From assembly GCA_030581615.1 (NCBI GenBank), contig JAKTTT010000007.1, forward strand, positions 186,001 through 250,000: a stretch of DNA of 64,000 bases, read 5' to 3'. The number at the start of each line of letters is the position of its first letter. The stretch's first letter is position 1. The position numbers and the translations under genes were made by a program. Source of the stretch: Alloascoidea africana (lineage: Eukaryota; Ascomycota; Alloascoideomycetes; Alloascoideales; Alloascoideaceae). The notes beneath the pieces are model-generated. The model saw only the letters and a program-made list of their open reading frames with translations, ran no database searches and had not been told where the DNA came from. Shown here in pieces: positions 9,509-18,484 of the stretch.

Positions 9509-12500
9509 ATGTCGGCCAAAACGTCCCTATCCACCCTAACCAAGGCAGAAGATCTTCAGGAGATTTCAAGCACATTTCACTTCAAAGCTGCGATGCTTAT
9601 CCAGAAAGTACTTATGAGTTCCTTCATATTATATGTGAAGAATTACAGACCAGAGGTATGCTTCAATTTATTCTTCAGTGGCAAAGCTGTTATAACTAAT
9701 CAAGCAGAAGACATCTCCTTGAGCCATTTCATCCCTGATATAGAGTCCTCCAGGAAAATAGGGTTACAAGCCAAAGCATTTCTTTGTATTACATTCTCCA
9801 CAGGATATTACATCTCCAGCACAAAAACCAATAAACCAGAGTTACTCAAGATTGTCAAGAAGATTAATTCACGGGTATTAATCACCGCTCTAAAGTCAAT
9901 CTGGAAAAGGCTTCCTGGAGATGGCGTCATATCTTGGCCCATCTATCATGCATTTTCAGAAGTAGAGAGGACCAACTCTTTATTAAGATTCAGAGCCTAT
10001 GGCAACGCCGAAAACTCAATTCCTCCATCACGACTTTCATTCACTGAAATAGTAGGGAAAATTGCAAGGAAAGAACGGGCAACGATCATTACTGATTTTT
10101 ACAAGCTAATTTTCAAGGGTATTGTTTCGTTCATGTCCAGGATTGAAGAGGCTGATAGTCCGCTTTTAGAAGGGAGAGTCCAGAATTTGGAATTGGTCTT
10201 TCTTGCTGGTATCTGGGCATTTCCCACTTTACCGGTCTCGCATAAAAGTTCACCGGAAAATATTGAAAGCTTATATACAGATTCAAAGCTGATAAATGCA
10301 CTGGAGGAAGCTGGATTATCTACTTTTCACATGTTCCTTTCCTTTTTGGTCGAGGTTAGTAGCACCAAGCAATTGGATGTCCCTGTCTCTCTACAAGAGC
10401 TGGTTGAATCTTCTCTTCTTGATTATCCGCCGTCACAATCTTCAAGTATCAAATTCACCACTACTCACCTGGCATTTCTGGCAAAGGTCCATTACGAAGA
10501 TAAGCACCCAAAAATTTTCTGTCCAGGAAGCTTTGAACTGAATGTGAAGCAAAATGTCATGGGTTCAAATTCTATACTTGAAACACTTGCTGGGTTTTGT
10601 CGGAGCCATAGCAATAATGTTGCCAGGTCCATCTGCATCGATCATCGACAGAGACTTCAAAAGAATATGGCACAAGAGATCTTGGACGATCCAGGGGCCG
10701 TCTTATCAAGATTAACCCCCACATCATTGTCAATATTAATGAGGCATTACAAGGAAACAGTTAAAACCGGCCAAATTGATTTTGAAACCTTGACTCTTAA
10801 GTCTGCTCTAGCTGCGATAAAGACCAATTCAGAACCTTCAAAGATTACATTATCGCTGGTAAGGATTTCCAATTCAACGCTTTGGGGCTGGATATGCAAC
10901 TCCATTGAAAATTATGACCTTGGCCTATTATACTCTCAAAATATGGTATGCCTTGAACTTGACAAAAGTTTAATTGTATCAAGCACAAACAGATGGTTGA
11001 TCATAGAAGAGGAGCATAAGAGCTCTTCTGCTAATAGCTTGGGTTCTTTAGAGCCTGGGTCTCGACTAATTTCGCCTAAAATGTCAGGGGTGAAAGTAAT
11101 TAATATAAAAAAGCAGCAAGGTACAGTAGCACATGACTATCTAATTTCGCAAGAGGAATTGCAAAATGACGTGGGCGTTGAAACCGAAATGGCGTTTGTT
11201 GATAACTCGACGCAGACAGACTCCAATAATCATAACCAGCAAGAAAATAGCGCTTTACACCGACCACTTTCTCCATTGGGACAAGACCAATTTAAAAATG
11301 ATGATAACTATCATTCCCTTTCCACTGCTGGTGCAAAAAACCCACTTGCCCGAAAGAAGGAACAGCAAAGACGTGTATCTTCATTCCAACCTTCTACCCC
11401 AATCACTCTCGAGGAAGAAGAGGAAGATGAAGATGAAGATGAAAAAGACAAGGTCAAAAAATCTCCCAACACTCCAAACCGTAATCGAGGGAGTAGTGGT
11501 TCGGATATTGCTCTTTTGCTTTCCTCACCGATCAATACTCTCCAACGTACTTCAAACAATGTAGCAGCCCATAAGTCTGCAGGCGTGCATATACGGTCTG
11601 AGTCTGAATCATGGTACAATCACAAACAACAGCGACAAGATCAGCCGAGTGGTGTTGATTCCAACCACGATAACAAAGAAACATTTATGGCATCTGATCA
11701 TGACATCAATTATAAAAGGATGAGTGGTTTTAAATACAGCCGAAGCCATACAATTACTGATTTGTCTGCTGTTGTAAGTGAAGGAGTACCGGATCGAGAA
11801 ATAAGCTCCAATAATCATTACCAGTCGAAAAGTACCATGCCACTGCAGATAATATCAGGAGGGACCAAGCCGGTAGAGAAGTTTGATGATGGTAATTTTA
11901 CTGTTTCTATAAGTAAGGACGTTGGCCCCAGTAAGGTCGAAGTTTCTGAATCTGCGCCTGTTTCTCCTTCCTCTTCTTTCAGAAGGTGTGGACTTCGAAC
12001 AAATAACGACGTGCAACATCGAAGAAGACATAGCATTTGCGGATCTCTTGGTCATCTTTTTCAACGTAACAATACTAAATTGAATCGAGGCCTTAGCGAA
12101 GCTCAACGGCGGCGCACTGTGGGATCTAATTTAAGTGGCATGGCTCCAACTCCTGTTCTTGGAAGAAGGAATAGTATAGGCGTTGCCTCTCCTCCTATTG
12201 GAGCGACAATGATTTATGAAAAAAAGGCTGGAACAGATCCAATTTTGCGTTTTTTATCACTGGAGAATTTGAATGATAGCAAGATGCCATCCAAGTCAAA
12301 TGGCAGTTTATTTTCCTCCATCTTAGGACTCTCATCTTGTACAAACTTGTGTGACGTTAGCAATGCTAGCTCGCTTAAAACTCCAGGCAGGCAAAGGCAC
12401 GAGGATGTTTATGACGCCTTGCAAAGGAAATCGCCCGTCCCACCCATGGCTCTACAAGTGCCTGCAATAGTGGACGGTACAGGCTTAAAGAGTGAGAGTA

Positions 12501-13876
12501 ATTTATATTCACATGAAACTGCCACAACCACGAAACCTGAAAATCTAAAGATAAAGTCGCTGATTATGCCTCCTCCCTTTCCTTTGCCGCTGCCCAAGCC
12601 TATACATTATTTGGGACTCTCAACCCCAACATCGCTAGAACGAAAAAGGAGTTCGATTATGTCGCATGATTTCGGAAGCAGGACATCTCTGGCACAACCT
12701 ATAACTCTCAGCGATAAAAATAGGAGTCGGGTGTTGGTTAGATCGGGCGTGGAATTAGGAATAGAACCGACTTCCGGGTTCTCACAAAGAATCAAGCACA
12801 ATCGATCTTTGGACTTTGCGAGCTCAAAAAACTGGGAATCATGTGGAGTGTATAACATCAGAGGAGAAAAGACTGTGTTACAGGAGAGTGCATTCAAGAG
12901 AAGCGACAAACCATGCTTTCTGTCAAGGAGAGCAGCGTCATTGGACCTTCGAACCAGTAGTCAAGATGTTGATGATCTGTTTCCAAAAAGTGACACAAAA
13001 GGATTCAGTTCTTTCAGGATTCAAAATCAACAAAAAGATGAAGGCACTGGACCCGATGTTGCATCTCAACAAATAAGCCAAGGAGATTTCTCAAATATTT
13101 CTGAAGGAGACAGAGAATACATGTCTCAGTCCTTTTCTCGAAGGTTGAAAAAGTCGAGGTCTTCAGCAGTTCTTAAAAATTTCTTTGTGCCTCCCTCCCC
13201 TCTTTCACCAGCGGGCAATACAGTTAGTAGTAGGGCTGATAACTCTTCTCATTCAATAGCTCAAGGAAGGCAAAACTCTAGATTGGTCAATGCCAAATCT
13301 TATCGGTCGCTTTCTCTTTCTCAAGCAACATTAAGGACGGATAATGCTGAGGAAACCCAAAAAAATAATGAGAGAAAAGACTGGACCTTGGTTTCAAAAT
13401 TTAGATCCTTTTCGCTCTCTCATGCTTTATCCAAAAAAGCTAATGAAAGTTCACCAAGACCAACTGAAGCCGAGACAACGATAACAAATAAGAGTGCCAT
13501 TCAAACAAATTCAGGTTTCTCCGATGCAATTCTAACGCAAATTGAAAATACTGAAACTTCCAACAACAAGAGAGAAATAAAAAATGCAGAAAACACAAAG
13601 ACCGCAGGTCATAAACGTCAACCAACTTATACTACATTTAAATTTCCCGAAGCAAAAAAGAAATTTTTCTACCGTCATAAAAAAGGCAGAGTTCGAAAAG
13701 AAAATGAGATAAGCCTTCCCGATCCAATTGTTCATTATGCACCTGATTCAGGTCAAAAATCAGTCTCCTCTCCTTTACTCTCCAATTTTTCTCCTTTTCG
13801 TAGAGCTGGGCATTCAATATCAAAACCTCATCAAGAACAAGACTCGGATTCATTAACGAAATACGCATATTATTAA
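9509..13876 (+). CDS. Large unrecognised fungal protein with helical N-terminal domain and long disordered, phospho-site-rich tail
   Basis: A 1455-residue reading frame. Residues 1 to about 510 look folded and mostly helical (for example SRVLITALKSIWKRLPGDGV and LGLLYSQNMVCLELDKSLIV). The remaining 940 residues are low-complexity, Ser/Asn/Lys-rich and basic, with an acidic run EEEEEDEDEDEKDK near residue 638 and many RRxS/T-type sequences (RRRHS, RRNS), which suggest kinase targets. No membrane span is evident. A fungal DUF1765-type or bud-site/cell-wall protein is possible, but I cannot assign it. ATG 9509 is the first in-frame start. Out-of-frame ATGs occur upstream at 9478 and 9498, and the latter is followed at once by a GTATGT donor. 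Splicing 9507-9559 would join MAS to EISSTFHF in frame and bypass the problem. Confidence 0.85.
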   Translation: MSAKTSLSTLTKAEDLQEISSTFHFKAAMLIQKVLMSSFILYVKNYRPEVCFNLFFSGKAVITNQAEDISLSHFIPDIESSRKIGLQAKAFLCITFSTGYYISSTKTNKPELLKIVKKINSRVLITALKSIWKRLPGDGVISWPIYHAFSEVERTNSLLRFRAYGNAENSIPPSRLSFTEIVGKIARKERATIITDFYKLIFKGIVSFMSRIEEADSPLLEGRVQNLELVFLAGIWAFPTLPVSHKSSPENIESLYTDSKLINALEEAGLSTFHMFLSFLVEVSSTKQLDVPVSLQELVESSLLDYPPSQSSSIKFTTTHLAFLAKVHYEDKHPKIFCPGSFELNVKQNVMGSNSILETLAGFCRSHSNNVARSICIDHRQRLQKNMAQEILDDPGAVLSRLTPTSLSILMRHYKETVKTGQIDFETLTLKSALAAIKTNSEPSKITLSLVRISNSTLWGWICNSIENYDLGLLYSQNMVCLELDKSLIVSSTNRWLIIEEEHKSSSANSLGSLEPGSRLISPKMSGVKVINIKKQQGTVAHDYLISQEELQNDVGVETEMAFVDNSTQTDSNNHNQQENSALHRPLSPLGQDQFKNDDNYHSLSTAGAKNPLARKKEQQRRVSSFQPSTPITLEEEEEDEDEDEKDKVKKSPNTPNRNRGSSGSDIALLLSSPINTLQRTSNNVAAHKSAGVHIRSESESWYNHKQQRQDQPSGVDSNHDNKETFMASDHDINYKRMSGFKYSRSHTITDLSAVVSEGVPDREISSNNHYQSKSTMPLQIISGGTKPVEKFDDGNFTVSISKDVGPSKVEVSESAPVSPSSSFRRCGLRTNNDVQHRRRHSICGSLGHLFQRNNTKLNRGLSEAQRRRTVGSNLSGMAPTPVLGRRNSIGVASPPIGATMIYEKKAGTDPILRFLSLENLNDSKMPSKSNGSLFSSILGLSSCTNLCDVSNASSLKTPGRQRHEDVYDALQRKSPVPPMALQVPAIVDGTGLKSESNLYSHETATTTKPENLKIKSLIMPPPFPLPLPKPIHYLGLSTPTSLERKRSSIMSHDFGSRTSLAQPITLSDKNRSRVLVRSGVELGIEPTSGFSQRIKHNRSLDFASSKNWESCGVYNIRGEKTVLQESAFKRSDKPCFLSRRAASLDLRTSSQDVDDLFPKSDTKGFSSFRIQNQQKDEGTGPDVASQQISQGDFSNISEGDREYMSQSFSRRLKKSRSSAVLKNFFVPPSPLSPAGNTVSSRADNSSHSIAQGRQNSRLVNAKSYRSLSLSQATLRTDNAEETQKNNERKDWTLVSKFRSFSLSHALSKKANESSPRPTEAETTITNKSAIQTNSGFSDAILTQIENTETSNNKREIKNAENTKTAGHKRQPTYTTFKFPEAKKKFFYRHKKGRVRKENEISLPDPIVHYAPDSGQKSVSSPLLSNFSPFRRAGHSISKPHQEQDSDSLTKYAYY

Positions 13877-14035
13877 GTTTCTTTTGTCTTCTACGTCATA
13901 TTAATTTTTTTTCGTGTTATAGAAATAGTTTTGATGTTTACTGCATATCTGCTTTTTATTCCAGGGCTTACAGAATGCTTGGTAAACAAGGAATAGATTC
14001 ACAGCGTTTTTTCACTTCAGATAACTAAAAAATCG
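13877..14035. terminator. 3' flank of the 1455-residue gene
   Basis: A T-rich tract immediately after the stop (TTAATTTTTTTTCG at about 13900) is the presumed 3'-end region. No precise polyadenylation site can be read. Confidence 0.25.
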
Positions 14036-14391
14036 ATGTTTCAGGAGCGTCTTCGGATTGGTAACAAAAAGTTTGCTTATGAAAAGCAGAAAATGAGCAG
14101 CAAAAGTGCTCAAGGTAACGAACTGTTTTAGCTATTGTTATATTTATAAGCAGCTTGATTTTAGATTGCTCCATATACGTGAAGTACTTTGTATAGACCT
14201 AACATTAACTAGAGCCAAAACGCTGTTCACAGCAATATGATCATAGTTGTCTCAATATCCAATATCGGCTCTGCGATCTTAAAGCGTTTTTACACCAAGT
14301 AGTTCAATATCTAAAAATGAGCATAGGTTCTGCAACGGGCAAGCGCAACTGCCGATCTCATGGGCATTTGTTGAGAATTTTTGATGATTAA
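14036..14391 (+). CDS. Candidate two-exon small gene, 85 residues (tentative)
   Basis: Exon 1 (14036-14114) reads MFQERLRIGNKKFAYEKQKM and then SSKSAQ plus one base. Exon 2 (14213-14391) is open for 59 codons to a TAA and includes LCDLKAFLHQVVQYLKMSIG and HGHLLRIFDD. The intron (14115-14212) has a weak donor GTAACG, a CCTAAC branch-like site at about 14198 and the acceptor ACTAG. The join is in frame and the product is basic and helix-prone. Unspliced, exon 1 ends after five more codons. The donor is unusual and I know no matching family. Confidence 0.28.
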
Positions 14392-14709
14392 AAGGTCTGG
14401 CTGGGACATGTCCGCCTTAGATTTTCAGGCAATTGAAATCACTTCATTGAAAGAAACTTCTGTTTTCTTATCAGCTTTATCTTCCTTGTAGACTGGAGCA
14501 ATGTAATTCTCTCAGCACCAGTGGACAAAACAGGGTAATATTTTGGGATGCAAAAGTAGTGATGTTTAATGGAAACAAAAGGAGTGATTATCTTCCCTGT
14601 AATAGAATGCTTTGGTGTCGTTTTATTGATAGGGTTTCCGGCATTCTAAGAATAGGAACCTACTGCAATGGAGTTAATCCTGAACAAAAAGATGCAAAAA
14701 TGTTGAGAC
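14392..14709. other. Intergenic, nothing seen
   Basis: About 320 bases between the candidate small gene and the tRNA terminator. I see no open frame or structured RNA in it. Confidence 0.4.
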
Positions 14710-14714
14710 AAAAA
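14710..14714 (-). terminator. RNA polymerase III terminator of tRNA-Asp
   Basis: A run of five A on the plus strand is five T on the minus strand, three bases past the 3' end of the tRNA. This is a standard polymerase III stop signal. Confidence 0.7.
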
Positions 14715-14717
14715 CTC

Positions 14718-14788
14718 TCGGCAACGGGGAATTGAACCCCGGTCCCCCGCGTGACAGGCGGAAATTCTAGCCACTAAACTATTGCCGA
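14718..14788 (-). tRNA. tRNA-Asp (anticodon GTC)
   Basis: The minus strand folds as a complete 71-nt tRNA without intron. The acceptor stem TCGGCAA pairs perfectly with TTGCCGA. The D arm contains the A box TAGTTTAGTGG. The anticodon arm CCGCCTGTCACGCGG exposes GTC, and the T arm CCGGGGTTCAATTCCCCG carries the B box GGTTCAATTCC. A T5 terminator follows downstream. Confidence 0.96.
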
Positions 14789-16002
14789 TTTTGATGAATG
14801 ATGAAATATGCAAAGTATATTAATACAATAAATTGTACAAGTTTATTGGCTAAGGTATTAGCATTAAGTAACTTCAAAAGACAAAAATTAGCAATTCAAG
14901 TAAAGATCCATTTATATTCTTTGGTTACAGTCTTATGTTTACATTTTGGTTATAGATATACTGAACCATCCGACAGTCGAATTTGCTGGTTTTACAAAAC
15001 CTTGGACCCAAATTGCCGGACTTACTAATGACATTTCATTGGTGTATATCATTTGACTTGGATCACTGGATTGGTTTCCCATTTTGTATGTTTTCGGGTA
15101 CTTTTAGGATCTATCTCTTATTTAACTTGATTGAACCTTCTTCTTTTTATCAAATGGCATATACTCGACTTCCTGATCATCCCCCCAGAGATTCTAGCAT
15201 CCAAAACATAATAGAAACTTTTCATCGCTTGACATACCCCATCCATGGTCAGGCCTCGCGAATAATGAAGGTTCCAACCTCTGTAGAGTATCACGGAACT
15301 TCCTTGGTTCTCGTCTACATAAACATCGTTTGTGTTCCCTCTAGTGAGAGAAGTCAAACTCTAATAGATTATCACTTAATACATCAAAAATAATTCCACT
15401 CTAAATTCCTTCAACATATCAATGATTATCTATATAAAAACGAACTTGTTCCATGGTTTTATGGCCTTTAGCTACCGTCAGGTCTTCATTAAGACTACTT
15501 TTTCAAAGTGAACCAGCTCATGATCTCCCTTGGCCCAAAATCTCTTAAATATGGTAGTGATTACGAATGAATCGACACGATCTCCTTTGTAAAACCCGGA
15601 TCATCAAGGGCTGAAAGCATCGGGACTTAAGGCTATGTTCAACCAATTGTTGGCTGGAATCACCATAAAGTCGCTACTCGCTGGGTACAAGATGAATGTG
15701 ATACAAAACGCTTCGGGTATCCAAGAAATCACACTCACTATTAAGTACTACATCACCATCTCGCCCTGTATATGTTTTCTACATGCCTTTTTTGCAATGC
15801 ACATTGTGTCACATGTGTAACTCGCATACCAGGTTCGTTATCGTGATGAGTCCATTACCCTGCTGTGTGAGAATCACGTGATATGGTTAGTGAGCTTATC
15901 CAATGAGAGAAAAGGGTTTTCAACCAACAGTCTCTTGTGAGTCTGCGGTGAAACCTTCTCAGATCTAAGAAAACTCATCGTTACCTGTTCACGAGAAACA
16001 AG
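14789..16002. other. Intergenic region upstream of NDUFB7
   Basis: About 1.2 kb. On the minus strand, 15118-15740 contains long, partly overlapping open stretches (for example VISWIPEAFCITFILYP and TTIFKRFWAKGDHELVHF) broken by stops, which might be a decayed gene. The plus strand looks equally coding-like in places, so I cannot support a gene. The last 150 bases are the presumed NDUFB7 promoter. Confidence 0.35.
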
Positions 16003-16398
16003 ATGGCAGTAGAGAAACTTCCCGAGCTCTGTAAGTGAACTATTAATGTTCATGGATTTATTTTCAAACTCTTTTAAGTGTTTATGTATTATTTCTGATA
16101 AAACAATTGCTAACACCGTTTTGTCCTGTTCTTATTTTACCAATGTACAGTGACAGAGCAAGAGATGAAGGATAACCAAATTCCATTAGCATACAGAGAT
16201 CGATGTGCAAAGCTGTTAGTGCCTCTGAATAAATGTCGAGTTGAAGGCTGGTACATGCCATGGAACTGTTCACAAGAACGACATGACTATGAAGAATGTC
16301 AATATTTGGATTTTCAACGACGGGTTAAGGAGTTGGAGAGGATCAAGGCACAGAGAGCTGCCGCTGCTTCTTCTGTGGCCGCACCCGAATCGGCTTAA
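16003..16398 (+). CDS. NDUFB7: NDUFB7/B18 subunit of mitochondrial complex I
   Basis: Accessory subunit of NADH:ubiquinone oxidoreductase, facing the intermembrane space. The product is 91 residues with a twin CX9C motif: C28 and C38 in CAKLLVPLNKC, C49 and C59 in CSQERHDYEEC. The family core PLAYRDRCAKLLVPLNKC and ERHDYEECQYLDFQRRVKEL is clear. The tail is Ala-rich. The start needs splicing: exon 1 16003-16030 encodes MAVEKLPEL plus one base, exon 2 is 16151-16398, and the 120-nt intron (16031-16150) has donor GTAAGT, branch TTGCTAACA and acceptor TACAG. Imported CX9C proteins normally fold through Mia40. Its presence implies a complex-I-bearing yeast. Confidence 0.95.
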
Positions 16399-16731
16399 AG
16401 AGTCGGAGGAGCTGTAAATGATCATTGAATTGTTAAGACTAAGGCGGGAGCAATTTGGTGCTTGGCAACTAAAATAACGTCTGGAGGAAGGGAGAGATTT
16501 GTACTCAGCTTTCATCAATCAACAAGCTCAGTTACGAGATGAGGGCACCTTACACATTTTATCTTTAAGGAAATAAATGCATTTAATAAATGGCTGTTTA
16601 AAAGGTTGGAAGCAAATGCTTAGGAAAAGTCAGAAGTTGAAGATTTTCAACACCTTCTATGTGCTATAATGTACCTGGAGCTATGAATTATGTCATTGTA
16701 AACTTTTTTTATCTGATTGTAGATCTAAGAA

Positions 16732-16929
16732 ATGTCTAGTATTGTTGATTCCTTGACGAAGGGTAAAATCCTTGGGTATGGTAAAATGCTGAATCTGTTT
16801 TCCTCTATATTTTACCACTTAATTGGACCTCAAGACCCTGTGAAATTCACTGATAAATTTAAAGCAATTACGAGAGTTTTAAGTGAGAAAATAGTCTTAC
16901 AAAACCAATCCTGTATAGTATATTGCTAA
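16732..16929 (+). CDS. Small hypothetical ORF, 65 residues (weak)
   Basis: An ATG-started frame begins MSSIVDSLTKGKILGYGKML and contains a short hydrophobic stretch (LFSSIFYHLIG). It lies alone between NDUFB7 and the 3' end of the GATA factor gene, 330 bases after the former. The size and start context are compatible with a small mitochondrial or membrane protein, but no family is recognised and chance is quite possible. Confidence 0.3.
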   Translation: MSSIVDSLTKGKILGYGKMLNLFSSIFYHLIGPQDPVKFTDKFKAITRVLSEKIVLQNQSCIVYC

Positions 16930-17238
16930 GTCGAATAAAACATCGTTGAACAGCTACATCATCATTCAAGATCATAAAACAGTTCCAAAGTGCAGATAAA
17001 AAAACAAAACAGAAAGCAATATTAAAAAGATAAATGAAATAACGAAACAGATAATCTGTTTCATCATGAATAAATATCATGCATCAGAAGCGTTCATCTA
17101 TGGGTACAGATGTTTAAAATGAAAAAGAAGGCGTAATAAAAAAATGAATGGTACAAATAATGTAAAACGTGAAAACAGATCAGAGGCAAGAGCGACTCAT
17201 TTGAAAATAACGCAAAAAAACGGGTGGTTACTGTTTAC

Positions 17239-18484
17239 CTAGTTGCAAACAGATTTTGACTTTTTTCCTCTTCTCCTAGAATATGGTTCCTGCTGGCACC
17301 GGGAGGCTACCTCTTTGATACCGTTCCCCGAGAATCTTCTAATTCCCAATCCGCTTACTGTCCTGATCCCCTGGTCGTATCGGTCTTGATGTTCTCCCAT
17401 TGCCATCATCATCATCTGCTGCTTGTGCTGGTCTTGTTGCTGCTGGAATACTGCGTTAGCAGTCTCTTTGCCCTTCTTCTTCACCAATTTGGCATAAAAG
17501 AGCCCACATGCGTTACATAACGTCCTTGAACCATTTGGACCTCGGCGCCACTCGGGAGTGGAGGTAACCCCACAACGGTAGCATTTCACTGTTCTCATAG
17601 GAATCTTGATTTTTATGTCTTCTAGTCTTAGTTGACAAGGGGAAGGATCGGGCTGTTGTTGCTGAAAAGATAAGGGATAACCATACATTGAAAAGTTCTG
17701 GTCTTGTGTGTTTGGGGCAGGTGATCGAGTGTAGTAGTTATATGTCGTAGTTGGCGCTGGAATATGAGAAGGAAGGGGAGATTGAAGAAGTTCAGAAGGA
17801 GTAGAGGTTGGGAACGGAATACTTGAGATAGATCCATGTGGGGACACGGGTGAGTTCATAAACGACGAAAGATTTGGTTCGAAAGCCTTGTTAGCTGCTC
17901 CTGAAGAACCAAAAGGTATTAATGGTGGTTGAGATTTTGATGTACGTAAATGGCCGAGTCTGCTGGAGTGAAATTCGGCATCTTGAGGTTTTGGGCTTGG
18001 ATACAATGAAACGATTTGAGACTTGGGGGTGGCCATAAGGTTGATGTTCCCATCAAAATTAAGCGGAGGGGTAAGAGGAACAATTTTAGGAATGAGTGGA
18101 GGAAGGCTTGTAGATTGTTTCTTGGAGTAGGGAAGGAAATGATCTAGTTCATCAAGAGACCTTTTTCTTGATAGGCCCTCGCTTTTTGGAGTCATGGGCA
18201 GAACGGGCAGAACGGGCATAGTGTCCTTATCATTGTGATTAATGAGTTCGTTGATTCCCAATGGAGCATGGGAACAGGCACCAAACGCTTTGAGTGTTGG
18301 TACTGGAGCAAGAGATGCTGGGGTTTTTTGAACCAGTTCAGTGGGCAAGCATTTAAGAGAGGACGTTAATGTGGAGATGGGTGGTAGTCTAATTTACAAA
18401 GATAGCTATGTTAGTTTTGAGCAGTTTTTTTTTTTGAACCTAGAAAATATTGACTTACCTGATTTTCTGATTGTTGGCACTCAT
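17239..18484 (-). CDS. GATA-type zinc-finger transcription factor, two exons
   Basis: The 391-residue product has one GATA finger near its C-terminal third: C278, C281, C300 and C303 in [20 protein letters not shown] and [19 protein letters not shown]. The spacing is CX2CX18CX2C, as in fungal White-Collar and Srd1/Ecm23/Gat3-type factors. A basic stretch follows. The rest is Pro/Ser/Gln-rich and probably disordered; QQQ runs follow the finger. The long frame lacks an ATG, which is supplied by exon 1 (18484-18459, MSANNQKI plus two bases). This joins exon 2 (18388-17239) across a 70-nt intron with donor GTAAGT, branch AACTAACA and acceptor AATTAG. It lies tail-to-tail with NDUFB7 and has a 6 kb upstream gap. 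Its targets cannot be read from sequence. Confidence 0.9.

Noticed and set aside
16150-16398. NDUFB7 starting at a GTG (16150)
   Set aside because: The base before TGACAG is the last base of an intron (TACAG). Splicing to 16003-16030 supplies a normal ATG and the family's N-terminus.
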